Positions 42,815 to 51,066 of a stretch of DNA of 64,000 nucleotides are shown here, one piece after another. Origin of the DNA: a bacterium (GTDB lineage: Bacteria; Zixibacteria; MSB-5A5; GN15; FEB-12); the NCBI GenBank assembly GCA_016708025.1, contig JADJGQ010000003.1, forward strand, positions 124,001 through 188,000, written 5' to 3'. Every line of letters starts with the position of its first letter. Position 1 is the first letter of the stretch. The position numbers were made by a program, and so were the translations under genes. The notes under the pieces are model-generated. The model made no database searches. It was not told the origin of the DNA and was given only the letters and a program-made list of their open reading frames with translations.

Positions 42815-44071
42815 ATGATCAAATCGGATATCAAGAATATCAAGTTAGCAACTCAGGGGAAGCAAAAGATCGAGTGGGCCGACCGCTCGATGCCGGTGCT
42901 TGAGTTGATCCGCGAGCGTTTCGCCAAAGAGAAACCGCTCAAGGGAGTCAATATTGCGGCCTGTCTGCATGTGACGACCGAGACGGCCAACCTGATGCGG
43001 ACGCTCAAAGCGGGCGGCGCCAATCTGACGCTGTGTGCCTCGAACCCGCTCTCCACACAGGATGATACCGCTGCGGCTTTAGTGGCGGAGTACGGTATCG
43101 CGACTTTCGCCATCAACGGCGAAGATCACAAAACTTACTACAAGCATATTCATCAGGCGCTTGAGATCGAGCCGCATATCACGATGGATGACGGCGCCGA
43201 TCTGGTGTCGGTCCTTCATACCGAAAAGAAAGCGCTCGCATCGAAGGTCTGGGCGGGGACGGAAGAGACCACCACTGGCGTCATCCGCCTCAAGGCGATG
43301 GAGCAGAACAACGCGCTCCTCTTCCCCGTGATCGCGGTGAATGAATCGAAAACAAAACATCTGTTCGACAATCGATACGGCACCGGGCAGTCGACCCTGG
43401 ATGGCGTCATTCGTGCCACTAATATGCTGATCGCCGGCTCAACGGTCGTGATCGCCGGTTACGGATGGTGCGGGCGGGGTGTCGCCAGTCGCGCCAAGGG
43501 ACTTGGGGCGAATGTGATCGTCACCGAGATCGATGCCGTCAAGGGGATCGAAGCTGCGATGGATGGCTTCATGGTGATGCCGATGGCCAAGGCTGCCTCG
43601 ATGGGTGATCTGTTTATTACGGTGACCGGTGATATCAATGTCATCCGGCTGGAGCATGTGCTCAAGATGAAGGACCGTGCGATCATCTGCAATTCCGGCC
43701 ATTTCAATGTTGAGATCGACCTGAAGGCGATCGCCAAAGCGGCGAAATCGCACCGGATGGTTCGCCCGCATGTCGAGGAGTTTGTGATCGGCAAGCGCTG
43801 CGTTTATATCCTCGCCGATGGCCGCCTGATCAATCTGGCGGCAGCCGAAGGGCACCCGGCGATGGTGATGGATATGTCGTTTGCCAACCAGGCGATTGCG
43901 GCGGAATATGTGGTGCAGAACCATGCCAAGCTGCAGAAGCGGGTTTATGCGGTCCCGGAGAAGCTGGATAATCTGATCGCGAGCCTGAAGCTGAAGTCGA
44001 TGGGAGTATCGATCGATCGGCTGACGCCGGAGCAGAAGAAATATCTGGCGAGCTGGGAGATGGGGACGTAG
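42815..44071 (+). CDS. ahcY: Adenosylhomocysteinase
   Basis: 418 aa. Family markers include ACLHVTTETANLMRTL near the start, the active-site VIAVNESKTKHLFDNRYGTG with its Lys and Asp, and the NAD-binding VIAGYGWCGRGVASRAKGLG. It hydrolyses S-adenosylhomocysteine to adenosine and homocysteine, removing the product that inhibits methyltransferases. The gene follows metK directly and is surely co-transcribed with it. Confidence 0.98.
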   Translation: MIKSDIKNIKLATQGKQKIEWADRSMPVLELIRERFAKEKPLKGVNIAACLHVTTETANLMRTLKAGGANLTLCASNPLSTQDDTAAALVAEYGIATFAINGEDHKTYYKHIHQALEIEPHITMDDGADLVSVLHTEKKALASKVWAGTEETTTGVIRLKAMEQNNALLFPVIAVNESKTKHLFDNRYGTGQSTLDGVIRATNMLIAGSTVVIAGYGWCGRGVASRAKGLGANVIVTEIDAVKGIEAAMDGFMVMPMAKAASMGDLFITVTGDINVIRLEHVLKMKDRAIICNSGHFNVEIDLKAIAKAAKSHRMVRPHVEEFVIGKRCVYILADGRLINLAAAEGHPAMVMDMSFANQAIAAEYVVQNHAKLQKRVYAVPEKLDNLIASLKLKSMGVSIDRLTPEQKKYLASWEMGT

Positions 44072-44133
44072 GGTTTTTGAATCTCAAGGCGGGTTCTGGA
44101 TTTACCACTCCCGCCTTTGATTTTGTCAAGCGC

Positions 44134-44160
44134 ATCATTCCGCGCAGGCGGGAATCCAGA
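44134..44160 (-). repeat. REP-like hairpin repeat (inverted copy)
   Basis: On the minus strand it reads GGATTCCCGCCTGCGCGGAA and on into TGATGC, with ATTCC/GGAAT arms. It lies between ahcY and the orphan gene at 44182, in the opposite orientation to the copies at 44973 and 45652. Confidence 0.8.
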
Positions 44161-44181
44161 GAGTTTTGGGGAGTGCGTATT

Positions 44182-44964
44182 ATGCGAGTCATTCTGCTAA
44201 CGCTTTTCGGTTTTTTGGCTACAAGCCCATCAGCCAATTCGCAGGCCATGATCGACAGTCTCACATCGTCAAAGCTCAACCAGATGATTCTCCATGACCA
44301 CATCAACCCAATGGATACCTCGTACATCAACCCTTCGGTCTACAAACTGAAGGTGCTTGATACGCTTTCTTTAGACAGATTTCGCATTGCCTTGGTCGCC
44401 TTCCCATTTGACGACCGCGGATTCGGCAATAGAACCACAAGAACCCTGATCTGTTGTTACGATGTTTCGACTCTTGAACCCAAGGAGATCGGCTGCTATT
44501 CACTGGGAAGCGTAGGAAATGGCAGGCTACTTAAATTTGGTGATGGAGTTCTGGCTGAATTGACCACCGGATATGGAGCTGGAGGCTGGGGGGTGACAAC
44601 CTACCACTTGACCTTTGTATGGCCTGAGTTCCAACCTGAGTTCTTCGTAGCTACTCTTGAAGAGTGTGCTATGATGAATGATATGCCATGCCAACGGTCA
44701 TTCATCAAACTTGTTCCGGATAGTTCTGGAAGTTTAAGTCAGATGATGGTCTGGCAAACCAGTACAAGGAGTGACATGAACGACAATCTGCTTTCCAGAA
44801 GGGACAGCGTGAGTTGTACTTGGCTGAGTCGTGAGAGCACTATCGTCAAGCTCACTCAGATGGTCGGGCTGTCCCAAGATTCGCTCAGAACTTTGTTTCG
44901 AGCTTCAGATGAGCCTATTCGCTATCTGGGTAAACTCGCAGACAGCCTGCTCAAGGGGATGTAA
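44182..44964 (+). CDS. Hypothetical exported protein
   Basis: 260 aa from the ATG at 44182, which gives a signal peptide (MRVILLTLFGFLA, cleavage near SANSQA). A longer frame upstream runs through the REP-like repeat and is not plausible. The mature protein alternates strands and loops (LTTGYGAGGWGVTTYHLTFV) with several isolated Cys; no domain is recognised. The gene is richer in A+T than ahcY upstream and is bracketed by repeat copies, which suggests an accessory insertion. Confidence 0.65.
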   Translation: MRVILLTLFGFLATSPSANSQAMIDSLTSSKLNQMILHDHINPMDTSYINPSVYKLKVLDTLSLDRFRIALVAFPFDDRGFGNRTTRTLICCYDVSTLEPKEIGCYSLGSVGNGRLLKFGDGVLAELTTGYGAGGWGVTTYHLTFVWPEFQPEFFVATLEECAMMNDMPCQRSFIKLVPDSSGSLSQMMVWQTSTRSDMNDNLLSRRDSVSCTWLSRESTIVKLTQMVGLSQDSLRTLFRASDEPIRYLGKLADSLLKGM

Positions 44965-44972
44965 GCAAACTG

Positions 44973-45000
44973 TCTGGATGCCCGCCTGCGCGGCATGATG
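44973..45000 (+). repeat. REP-like hairpin repeat
   Basis: Core GGATGCCCGCCTGCGCGGCA followed by TGATGC, nearly identical to the copy at 45652. Arms ATGCC/GGCAT replace the ATTCC/GGAAT arms of other copies, a compensatory base-pair change. Confidence 0.85.
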
Positions 45001-45081
45001 CTTTTATGCATTATCTGTCGTTTGGATATGGTTGTTTGAATATAATGGCTTGAAAGCGATTTTGGGCAAATCGAGAGACTC

Positions 45082-45624
45082 GTGAAACGACCGGGACGGA
45101 CACTTCTCTTCATTCTCGTGGGTGAGCTTCTTATCCTCCTCAACTGGCAGTTCCCTGTGATCCGGTTTTCTGTGCAATGGGCAAATGACCTCTGCCTGCT
45201 CCAGACACTGCTGGCCCCTGCCGTCTTGATCTACATTTTGGCAAAGCACAAAGAGATGCTTACAAACTTCCGATTCTTGAGACCGACCGTTATGGTCGCC
45301 GGTACGATCATCGCAGCACTCTCGTTTGTCCTTGCCGGCATGATCTTGTTGGGCGGTTTACTATTGGGAAGCGAAACCATGGACAAGCAGTGCGAGGCTA
45401 TGGAGGTTTTCGCGCATAGTTCAGTTAAAGCTTACCGATTCTCAAGCAACCTACCTCCGCCACGACGGTACATGGTCCGGCAAGAAATGACCTTGATTCC
45501 GGGGATTCTGCTGGTCAGGGAGCTTGAACACGGAGTGCTTGATAGCAATGCCGAAACCTTTTGCGAAGACCTCAGGGAAAGAATGAGCGGTCGGACAGAC
45601 CTGAAACCGTACGTCTATTTCTGA
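45082..45624 (+). CDS. Hypothetical membrane protein
   Basis: 180 aa from a GTG at 45082. Three hydrophobic segments at about residues 7-25, 35-52 and 70-95 are followed by a soluble, charged C-terminal half with several Arg and Cys residues. No family is recognised. The gene sits exactly between two nearly identical direct copies of the REP-like repeat. The start has only a weak upstream purine stretch (GAGAGA). Confidence 0.55.
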   Translation: MKRPGRTLLFILVGELLILLNWQFPVIRFSVQWANDLCLLQTLLAPAVLIYILAKHKEMLTNFRFLRPTVMVAGTIIAALSFVLAGMILLGGLLLGSETMDKQCEAMEVFAHSSVKAYRFSSNLPPPRRYMVRQEMTLIPGILLVRELEHGVLDSNAETFCEDLRERMSGRTDLKPYVYF

Positions 45625-45651
45625 TTTTATCTGGCAGATGATTCAATGATG

Positions 45652-45680
45652 CTGGATGCCCGCCTGCGCGGCATGATGCG
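45652..45680 (+). repeat. REP-like hairpin repeat
   Basis: A second direct copy with the core GGATGCCCGCCTGCGCGGCA, ATGCC/GGCAT arms, followed by TGATGCGTTCATGA. It lies 28 bases after the orphan membrane-protein gene. Confidence 0.85.
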
Positions 45681-45791
45681 TTCATGAATAAGCACAGAAT
45701 GTGGTGAGCCCCGTTAGCCTGAATCCCCCCTCACACGTTTATCCCGTCGAACAGCACTGAGATAAGATACCCCCCCGGTTGGGCGCAGGAA

Positions 45792-46640
45792 TCAAATCCG
45801 AATACTCAGCCCCAGGAACGGGTTGTAGTCAGCGGCTGTTTCAGTCAACCCCAGATTGATGCCGAAATCAAACTGCATATTCGACGACACGCCGAGTGTG
45901 AGTCCGGTATCAAAAGTGACACTTGGTTTGATACCTTGCCTGAACTCCGAGAAAAGCTCCACATACCCGCCCCAGCTTGCAGAAAGATCGTGTCCCAGAC
46001 TGGCGGACAGTTGCATAGCCTGAGTCTTTTGGTCGGCCACCTTGGTCTCATCGACCACGACCATGCTGGATAGGGAGTAGGTTTCGGTGAGTGAGACAGC
46101 CATCGGCAGGATGATCCCTGCGGCATAGTCACTTCTGTTCTGATCTTTGATCCCAAATTCACAGTAGGGCATCAGCGCAATGGCCGGCCCAGATGAGTCG
46201 TTGTCGCGGATATTCACCTTGCAGCGGATCATCACTGAACCGAATGCTCTAAGGCTCGGGAATTTCGATCTCCCTCCATAGGTCGTATCACCGTCGATCC
46301 AGTCCGACTCTCCCGTAAATGTTGGGATCACAACTTGCAGGTCAATTCGGTCAGTCAGTCCGATCTTGCAGTTCATCCCGAGCACCACCCCCTCGCGCTG
46401 ATGGCAGTTGCCAATATCTGTCCAGGAGAAGGTGGCCAGATCAGACTCTATCTGCAGATGGCCGGCATCCACCGTAAACGGTGACTCCGTTTTGTCCGGA
46501 CGATCTGTGCTCATAGGACGCATCGCTTTCTTAGTCCCGGATTCCCCGGCCGTGTCGTCTGCACTGACTGCGCAGGCGGTCAGACCAAACGATACTAACA
46601 ATACAAGCGTCGCAATGCGTTGTTTGGCTGGTAATAACAT
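45792..46640 (-). CDS. Outer-membrane transporter-like protein (MetA-pathway family)
   Basis: 282 aa from the ATG at 46640, preceded by AGGGAGAG. A signal peptide ends near CAVSADD, with a Cys in a lipobox-like position (LTAC). The segment STDRPDKTESPFTVDAGHLQ is the hallmark opening of the family named for a phenol-degradation pathway protein, now seen as small outer-membrane barrels. Alternating strands follow to the final LGLSIRI. Substrate is unknown. It lies downstream of the TetR regulator on the same strand and might be controlled by it. Confidence 0.8.
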   Translation of the reverse strand: MLLPAKQRIATLVLLVSFGLTACAVSADDTAGESGTKKAMRPMSTDRPDKTESPFTVDAGHLQIESDLATFSWTDIGNCHQREGVVLGMNCKIGLTDRIDLQVVIPTFTGESDWIDGDTTYGGRSKFPSLRAFGSVMIRCKVNIRDNDSSGPAIALMPYCEFGIKDQNRSDYAAGIILPMAVSLTETYSLSSMVVVDETKVADQKTQAMQLSASLGHDLSASWGGYVELFSEFRQGIKPSVTFDTGLTLGVSSNMQFDFGINLGLTETAADYNPFLGLSIRI

Positions 46641-46770
46641 TGGATGTTCTCTCCCTGAATCAGACTCCCGTACGTGATGCTGCAATTACGGCGAAACACA
46701 GGACAGGCGCAATCTGAATTTCCAAAAAGTGGACCGCACCTGTCGGCCCCAATGCAGAGCGAGTTGGTCG

Positions 46771-47433
46771 CTAAGCCTTGATCCCGTCAAACAGCACTGA
46801 GATCAGATACTCACCCGATGGGCGGGCGGAGATTCGTTTGCCGGCGTATTCGCGGCCGACCATCGCGCCGAAAATGATCGCCACCAGATAGCCGGTCAGT
46901 TCCGGTTTAACATCACGGCGTATCTCCCCCGTCTCCTCCCCGCGTTCGATGATCTCCTGCACATACTCGTGGACGTGGCGTTCAATATCAACTCCCTCAA
47001 TTTCGACTCTCGCATGCGCCACGGCGTGAGTGGCGAACAGGTAGAATATCTTTTCCGCGGGAAAAAGTTTCGCATTCATCACCACCGCATGAAATAAATG
47101 CAACAAACGGTCACGCGCCAGCACCGCTTTCTCTTGCTTGCGGACCTCGCCGATCCACTTGCCGAAGAAATCATCGAAGACCAGGATGACGAATTCGAGC
47201 AGATGCGTTTTCGACGGAAAGTATTGGAAGAACGAGCCTTTGGAGATCCCCGCCTCGGTGCAAAGCCGGTCGATGGGGAGACCATCGTAGCCATACCGCC
47301 CGAACAAGCGGATCGCCGTCTGGTAGATCAGTTCCTTCTTTTCAGGCGGGAGCCTTCGGAAAGTCTCGCTAACTACCTTCTGTCTGGCTAATTGCGCGAT
47401 CTGGTTTTCATCAATTAACCGGCATGGACACAC
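46771..47433 (-). CDS. TetR/AcrR-family transcriptional regulator
   Basis: 220 aa from a GTG at 47433. A helix-turn-helix at about residues 30-75 has the family pattern LIYQTAIRLFGRYGYDGLPIDRLCTE (seen in pieces) and ISKGSFFQYFPSKTHLLE. The C-terminal ligand-binding helices are divergent, as usual. An inverted repeat over its own start site suggests autoregulation. The outer-membrane protein gene downstream and the divergent inositol-phosphate synthase gene are the nearest possible targets. The ligand is unknown. Confidence 0.9.
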   Translation of the reverse strand: MCPCRLIDENQIAQLARQKVVSETFRRLPPEKKELIYQTAIRLFGRYGYDGLPIDRLCTEAGISKGSFFQYFPSKTHLLEFVILVFDDFFGKWIGEVRKQEKAVLARDRLLHLFHAVVMNAKLFPAEKIFYLFATHAVAHARVEIEGVDIERHVHEYVQEIIERGEETGEIRRDVKPELTGYLVAIIFGAMVGREYAGKRISARPSGEYLISVLFDGIKA

Positions 47434-47442
47434 CCTATAATT

Positions 47443-47458
47443 ATGACCGTTTAGTCAT
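47443..47458. promoter_or_regulatory. Candidate TetR operator
   Basis: Perfect inverted repeat ATGAC-CGTTTA-GTCAT. It covers the expected transcription start of the TetR gene, just downstream of its -10 element, which is the usual place for an autorepressor site. Confidence 0.6.
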
Positions 47459-47462
47459 CTTC

Positions 47463-47492
47463 TATATACCATAACTATATATTTATTGTCAA
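47463..47492 (-). promoter_or_regulatory. Promoter of the TetR-family gene
   Basis: On the minus strand consensus TTGACA (47492-47487), an 18-base A+T-rich spacer and TATATA (47468-47463). The candidate operator begins 4 bases downstream. Confidence 0.65.
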
Positions 47493-47540
47493 GATTTCAT
47501 TTCCGTTTGACTGGGGACGATAGCGGGATAAATTGCCCGG

Positions 47541-47546
47541 TATAAT
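47541..47546 (+). promoter_or_regulatory. Candidate -10 element for inositol-phosphate synthase
   Basis: A perfect TATAAT 40 bases before the start codon at 47587. No clear -35 at standard spacing; a TTGACT at 47507 is too far away. An activator might assist. Confidence 0.4.
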
Positions 47547-47586
47547 AACCTGTCTATTCACATTTCCAGGAAGGGAAATCTATACA

Positions 47587-48774
47587 ATGGGTAAAGTGAG
47601 AGTAGCGATCATCGGCGTCGGTAACTGTGCATCCTCGCTGGTGCAGGGCGTCGAGTTCTACAAGAAGGCGAAAGATGACGATCAGGTCCCCGGCCTGATG
47701 CATGTCAATCTTGGCGGCTATCATATTCGTGATATCGAATTCGTCGCCGCGATCGACATCGACAAAAACAAAGTCGGCAAGGATCTGGCCGATGCAGTTT
47801 TCACCAAACCGAACTGCACGTACAAGTTTTCGAATGTGCCGAAGACCGGTGTCAAAGTCCAGCGCGGCATGACCCATGACGGTCTCGGGCACTATCTTTC
47901 TCAGATCATTGAGAAGGCCCCTGGCGACACGGTTGATATCGTGAAGCTGCTTCGCGACACCAAGACCGATGTTGTGATCAACTACCTGCCGGTTGGTTCG
48001 GAAGAAGCGACCAAGTGGTATGTCGAGCAGATCCTCGAGGCTGGCTGTGGCCTGGTGAACTGCATTCCGGTCTTTATCGCCCGTGAGCCGTATTGGCAGA
48101 AGCGTTTCCGTGAGAAAGGTCTCCCGGTCATCGGCGACGATATCAAGTCACAGGTTGGCGCGACGATCGTCCACCGGATCATGACCCGCCTCTTCTACGA
48201 GCGCGGTGTCCGTCTGGAACGGACCAGCCAGCTCAATGTCGGCGGTAACACCGACTTCTTGAACATGCTGGAGCGTTCGCGTCTCGAGTCGAAGAAGATC
48301 TCCAAGACCAATTCGGTCACCAGCCAGTTGCCGTACGAAATGGCGCCGGCCAATATCCATATTGGACCGTCGGACTATGTCGAGTGGCTCTCTGACCGTA
48401 AGTGGGCCTATATCCGGATGGAAGGGACGACTTTCGGCAATGTCCCGCTCAATGTTGAGATGAAGCTGGAAGTCTGGGATTCGCCGAACTCCGCCGGTGT
48501 CGTGATCGATGCGGTCCGTTGCTGCAAGCTGGCGCTGGATAACGGCCTTTCGGGTGCGTTGATTGAGCCGTCGTCGTACTTCAAGAAATCTCCGCCGGTC
48601 CAGTACACGGACGAGGAAGCTCGCCGTCTGACCGAGGAGTTTATCGCCAAGTATGGCTGGAAGCAGTCCGGCAAGGCTGAAAAGCCGATGCGTGCTGCCG
48701 CCCGCAAGCCTGCCGCTGCCACCAAGACCAAGCAGGCGACCAGCAAAAAAAGAGTCGTGAAGAAGAAAAAATAA
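47587..48774 (+). CDS. Myo-inositol-1-phosphate synthase with basic C-terminal tail
   Basis: 395 aa from the ATG at 47587 (AGGAAGGG upstream). IIGVGNCASSLVQGVEFYKK is the NAD-binding glycine loop of the actinobacterial/archaeal-type synthase, followed by the conserved NYLPVGSEEATKWY, GDDIKSQVGATIVHR and NVGGNTDFLNM active-site segments. It converts glucose-6-phosphate to inositol-1-phosphate, the precursor of inositol lipids. The last 30 or so residues are Lys/Ala/Arg-rich, a tail not part of the enzyme fold. A perfect terminator follows. Confidence 0.95.
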   Translation: MGKVRVAIIGVGNCASSLVQGVEFYKKAKDDDQVPGLMHVNLGGYHIRDIEFVAAIDIDKNKVGKDLADAVFTKPNCTYKFSNVPKTGVKVQRGMTHDGLGHYLSQIIEKAPGDTVDIVKLLRDTKTDVVINYLPVGSEEATKWYVEQILEAGCGLVNCIPVFIAREPYWQKRFREKGLPVIGDDIKSQVGATIVHRIMTRLFYERGVRLERTSQLNVGGNTDFLNMLERSRLESKKISKTNSVTSQLPYEMAPANIHIGPSDYVEWLSDRKWAYIRMEGTTFGNVPLNVEMKLEVWDSPNSAGVVIDAVRCCKLALDNGLSGALIEPSSYFKKSPPVQYTDEEARRLTEEFIAKYGWKQSGKAEKPMRAAARKPAAATKTKQATSKKRVVKKKK

Positions 48775-48805
48775 GTTTCCACTTCTTCACTGAGTCCTCT
48801 ACTTT

Positions 48806-48837
48806 AACCGGCGACCCAAGGTCGCCGGTTCTTTTTT
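48806..48837 (+). terminator. Rho-independent terminator of inositol-phosphate synthase
   Basis: Perfect 11-base arms AACCGGCGACC and GGTCGCCGGTT around a CAA loop, followed by CTTTTTT. It lies 32 bases after the stop codon. Confidence 0.95.
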
Positions 48838-48859
48838 CCACGGCGCCCAGGTTGACGAT

Positions 48860-49489
48860 ATGACGCAAAAAACGACCGGCAAACTGATCACATTCGAGGG
48901 GATCGATGGCTCCGGCAAATCGACTCACCTCACTCTCAGCCAGAAATTCCTGAGCGAACGCGGGTTTGCGGTTAAGGTCCTGCGCGAGCCGGGGTCGACC
49001 GAGGTGGCTGAGCGGATCCGGGCTATCCTGTTGGACCGCAAGGCCCAAATGTCGGCCATGACCGAACTGCTCCTGTATGAAGCCTCCCGCGCTGATATCG
49101 TCGAAAAACAGATCGTCCCGCTCCTGCGTAAGGGGCATATAATCCTTCTGGATAGATTCTACGACTCCACCACCGCGTATCAGGGATATGGACGGAAACT
49201 GGATATCAAGATGGTCAAGCAACTGAATCTTATCGCCACGAATAGAGTCGCCCCCGACCTGACGCTGGTGTTTGATGTTGATGTTGCCACCGGGATGAGC
49301 CGTTTAGGCAAAGACCTCGATCGGCTCGAATCCGAACCACGTGCTTTCTTCAAACGAGTGCGCGCCGGATTTCTTGAGATCGCCCGAAAAGAGAAGCGCC
49401 GGGTGAAAGTGATCGATGCTTCGCGTCCGGTGGAGATCGTTTTTGCCGATGTCACGCGTCACCTCTCCAGGAAACTGGACCTGGCATGA
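48860..49489 (+). CDS. tmk: Thymidylate kinase
   Basis: 209 aa. The P-loop FEGIDGSGKSTHL, the dTMP-binding REPGSTEVAERIR and the LDRFYDSTTAYQGYGR segment are all present in order. It phosphorylates dTMP to dTDP for DNA synthesis. It is first of a run of five genes that overlap or nearly abut, including the S41 protease and TauE genes. Confidence 0.97.
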   Translation: MTQKTTGKLITFEGIDGSGKSTHLTLSQKFLSERGFAVKVLREPGSTEVAERIRAILLDRKAQMSAMTELLLYEASRADIVEKQIVPLLRKGHIILLDRFYDSTTAYQGYGRKLDIKMVKQLNLIATNRVAPDLTLVFDVDVATGMSRLGKDLDRLESEPRAFFKRVRAGFLEIARKEKRRVKVIDASRPVEIVFADVTRHLSRKLDLA

Positions 49490-51066
49490 CCGAAGCTCCC
49501 ATAGTCAACCGTCGTGACCTCCTGCTGGCGAGCATCTTTGCTGTCCTGTTGACGGTCATTTGCGGATCGATCGGACTGGTGGTGCTGTCTGATCCGGATA
49601 TCGAGCGGGCATTTCAGATACCGTCTATCGCCCTGCAGATCGAACGGGAATATTCCGGCCAGGTGAATTGGGACAGGATGTTTGACGCGGCACGTAAAGC
49701 GATGTTCGCCGATCTGGATCGCTATTCCGACTATGTCGAGCCGCAGACTTTTCGGGCGATGGATGAAGAGATGACCGGTGCCTACACCGGGATCGGTGTG
49801 TCGATCGTTCGTGACGAGCTTGGTCTGCTGGTGATGGCGGTGCGGGAGGATGGTCCCTCGGCCAAGGTTGGCCTGATGACCGGGGACATAATCATTCGCG
49901 TTGATTCTACCTCGCTCGCCAATAAAGAGGTGCCGGAGGCAACTGAATTACTTCGCGGAGTCGAAGGGACCAGCGTCCAGATCGGCGTTTACCGCCCATC
50001 GACTGGCGACACTTTGGCGATAACAGTCACGCGGCAACGGATCAACTTTCAGCATATCCCCTTCGCCGGATTTACACCTGACAGTATGCTGTATGTGCGG
50101 CTTCTGGATTTTGATGCCGGGGCGGCAACTGAGCTGAGACGGTCGATCGATACCCTGCTTGAACCCAACAAAGGAAATGCGCGCGGGATCATATTGGACC
50201 TTCGCGGCAACCCAGGCGGCTTGTTTACCGAAGCCTTTGAGACGGCCGATCTTTTTCTTGAGGCGGGGCAATTCATAGTTGGCACCGATGCCCGTTCGCG
50301 GTGGAACCGCGAGATTCACAAGGCGACCGGTCATGATATCACCGGCGGCCTTCCGATGATGGTGCTGGTTGACGGCGGCTCTGCTTCGGCCTCGGAGATC
50401 GTCGCGGGCGCATTAAAGCAGTCCGGCCGTGCTGAATTGGTGGGAGATACAACATTTGGCAAAGGGCTGGTACAGGGGTTTACCCGTTTTCAGGATGGAA
50501 GCGGCGTACGGCTGACCATTTCGCGATACTACCTGCAGGGAGACGTTTATCTGAATCAACTGGATTCGGTGTTGCATGATACCGGGACTGGTCTTCCACC
50601 CGATCACTATCTTTCCCTTCCGGAAACAGATCCTTTTATCGGAGAGATCGAGCGGTCGCTGTTGATCTCCCGCTTTGCTCATCAACACCAGGATGACATC
50701 ATTGCCGGGCCTCCTCTTCTTGGCCCAGACAGTAGTTGGGGTTCGCAGTTTGCCACCTTTGCGGCCAGTCAGGATTTCCTCTATATCTCCCCGCGAACCG
50801 AGGCAGCGCTGATCGTTTTGCTTACCGCCCAGGAGAGTGGATATTCCGCGGAAGTCCTCCAGCGATCAAGAGAGCTGTATGAGCGATCGCTCCAGCTTGA
50901 TCGACGGCTGTTTGTCGACTATCGCGACTATATCGAGATGCGGTTACGCCAGGAAGCGTACGAGCGGAAATTCGGCGCCTGGAAAGCGTACGCCGAGGTT
51001 ATCGTGCACGAACGGCCGGATATCCGGCTCGCTATTGAACTGCTGAAAAAGAAAGTCCGCTTGTGA
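49486..51066 (+). CDS. S41-family C-terminal processing protease
   Basis: 526 aa. One N-terminal membrane helix (residues 11-35) anchors the protein facing the periplasm. A PDZ domain at about 95-185 (GAYTGIGVSI, GDIIIRVDSTS) precedes the S41 core with LDLRGNPGGLF, the serine segment GGSASASEIVAGAL and the lysine segment GDTTFGKGLVQ, so the Ser-Lys pair is intact. A C-terminal helical extension of about 130 residues is unusual for the family. It cleaves unfolded or tagged periplasmic proteins. Overlaps tmk by 4 bases. Confidence 0.93.
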   Translation: MTEAPIVNRRDLLLASIFAVLLTVICGSIGLVVLSDPDIERAFQIPSIALQIEREYSGQVNWDRMFDAARKAMFADLDRYSDYVEPQTFRAMDEEMTGAYTGIGVSIVRDELGLLVMAVREDGPSAKVGLMTGDIIIRVDSTSLANKEVPEATELLRGVEGTSVQIGVYRPSTGDTLAITVTRQRINFQHIPFAGFTPDSMLYVRLLDFDAGAATELRRSIDTLLEPNKGNARGIILDLRGNPGGLFTEAFETADLFLEAGQFIVGTDARSRWNREIHKATGHDITGGLPMMVLVDGGSASASEIVAGALKQSGRAELVGDTTFGKGLVQGFTRFQDGSGVRLTISRYYLQGDVYLNQLDSVLHDTGTGLPPDHYLSLPETDPFIGEIERSLLISRFAHQHQDDIIAGPPLLGPDSSWGSQFATFAASQDFLYISPRTEAALIVLLTAQESGYSAEVLQRSRELYERSLQLDRRLFVDYRDYIEMRLRQEAYERKFGAWKAYAEVIVHERPDIRLAIELLKKKVRL

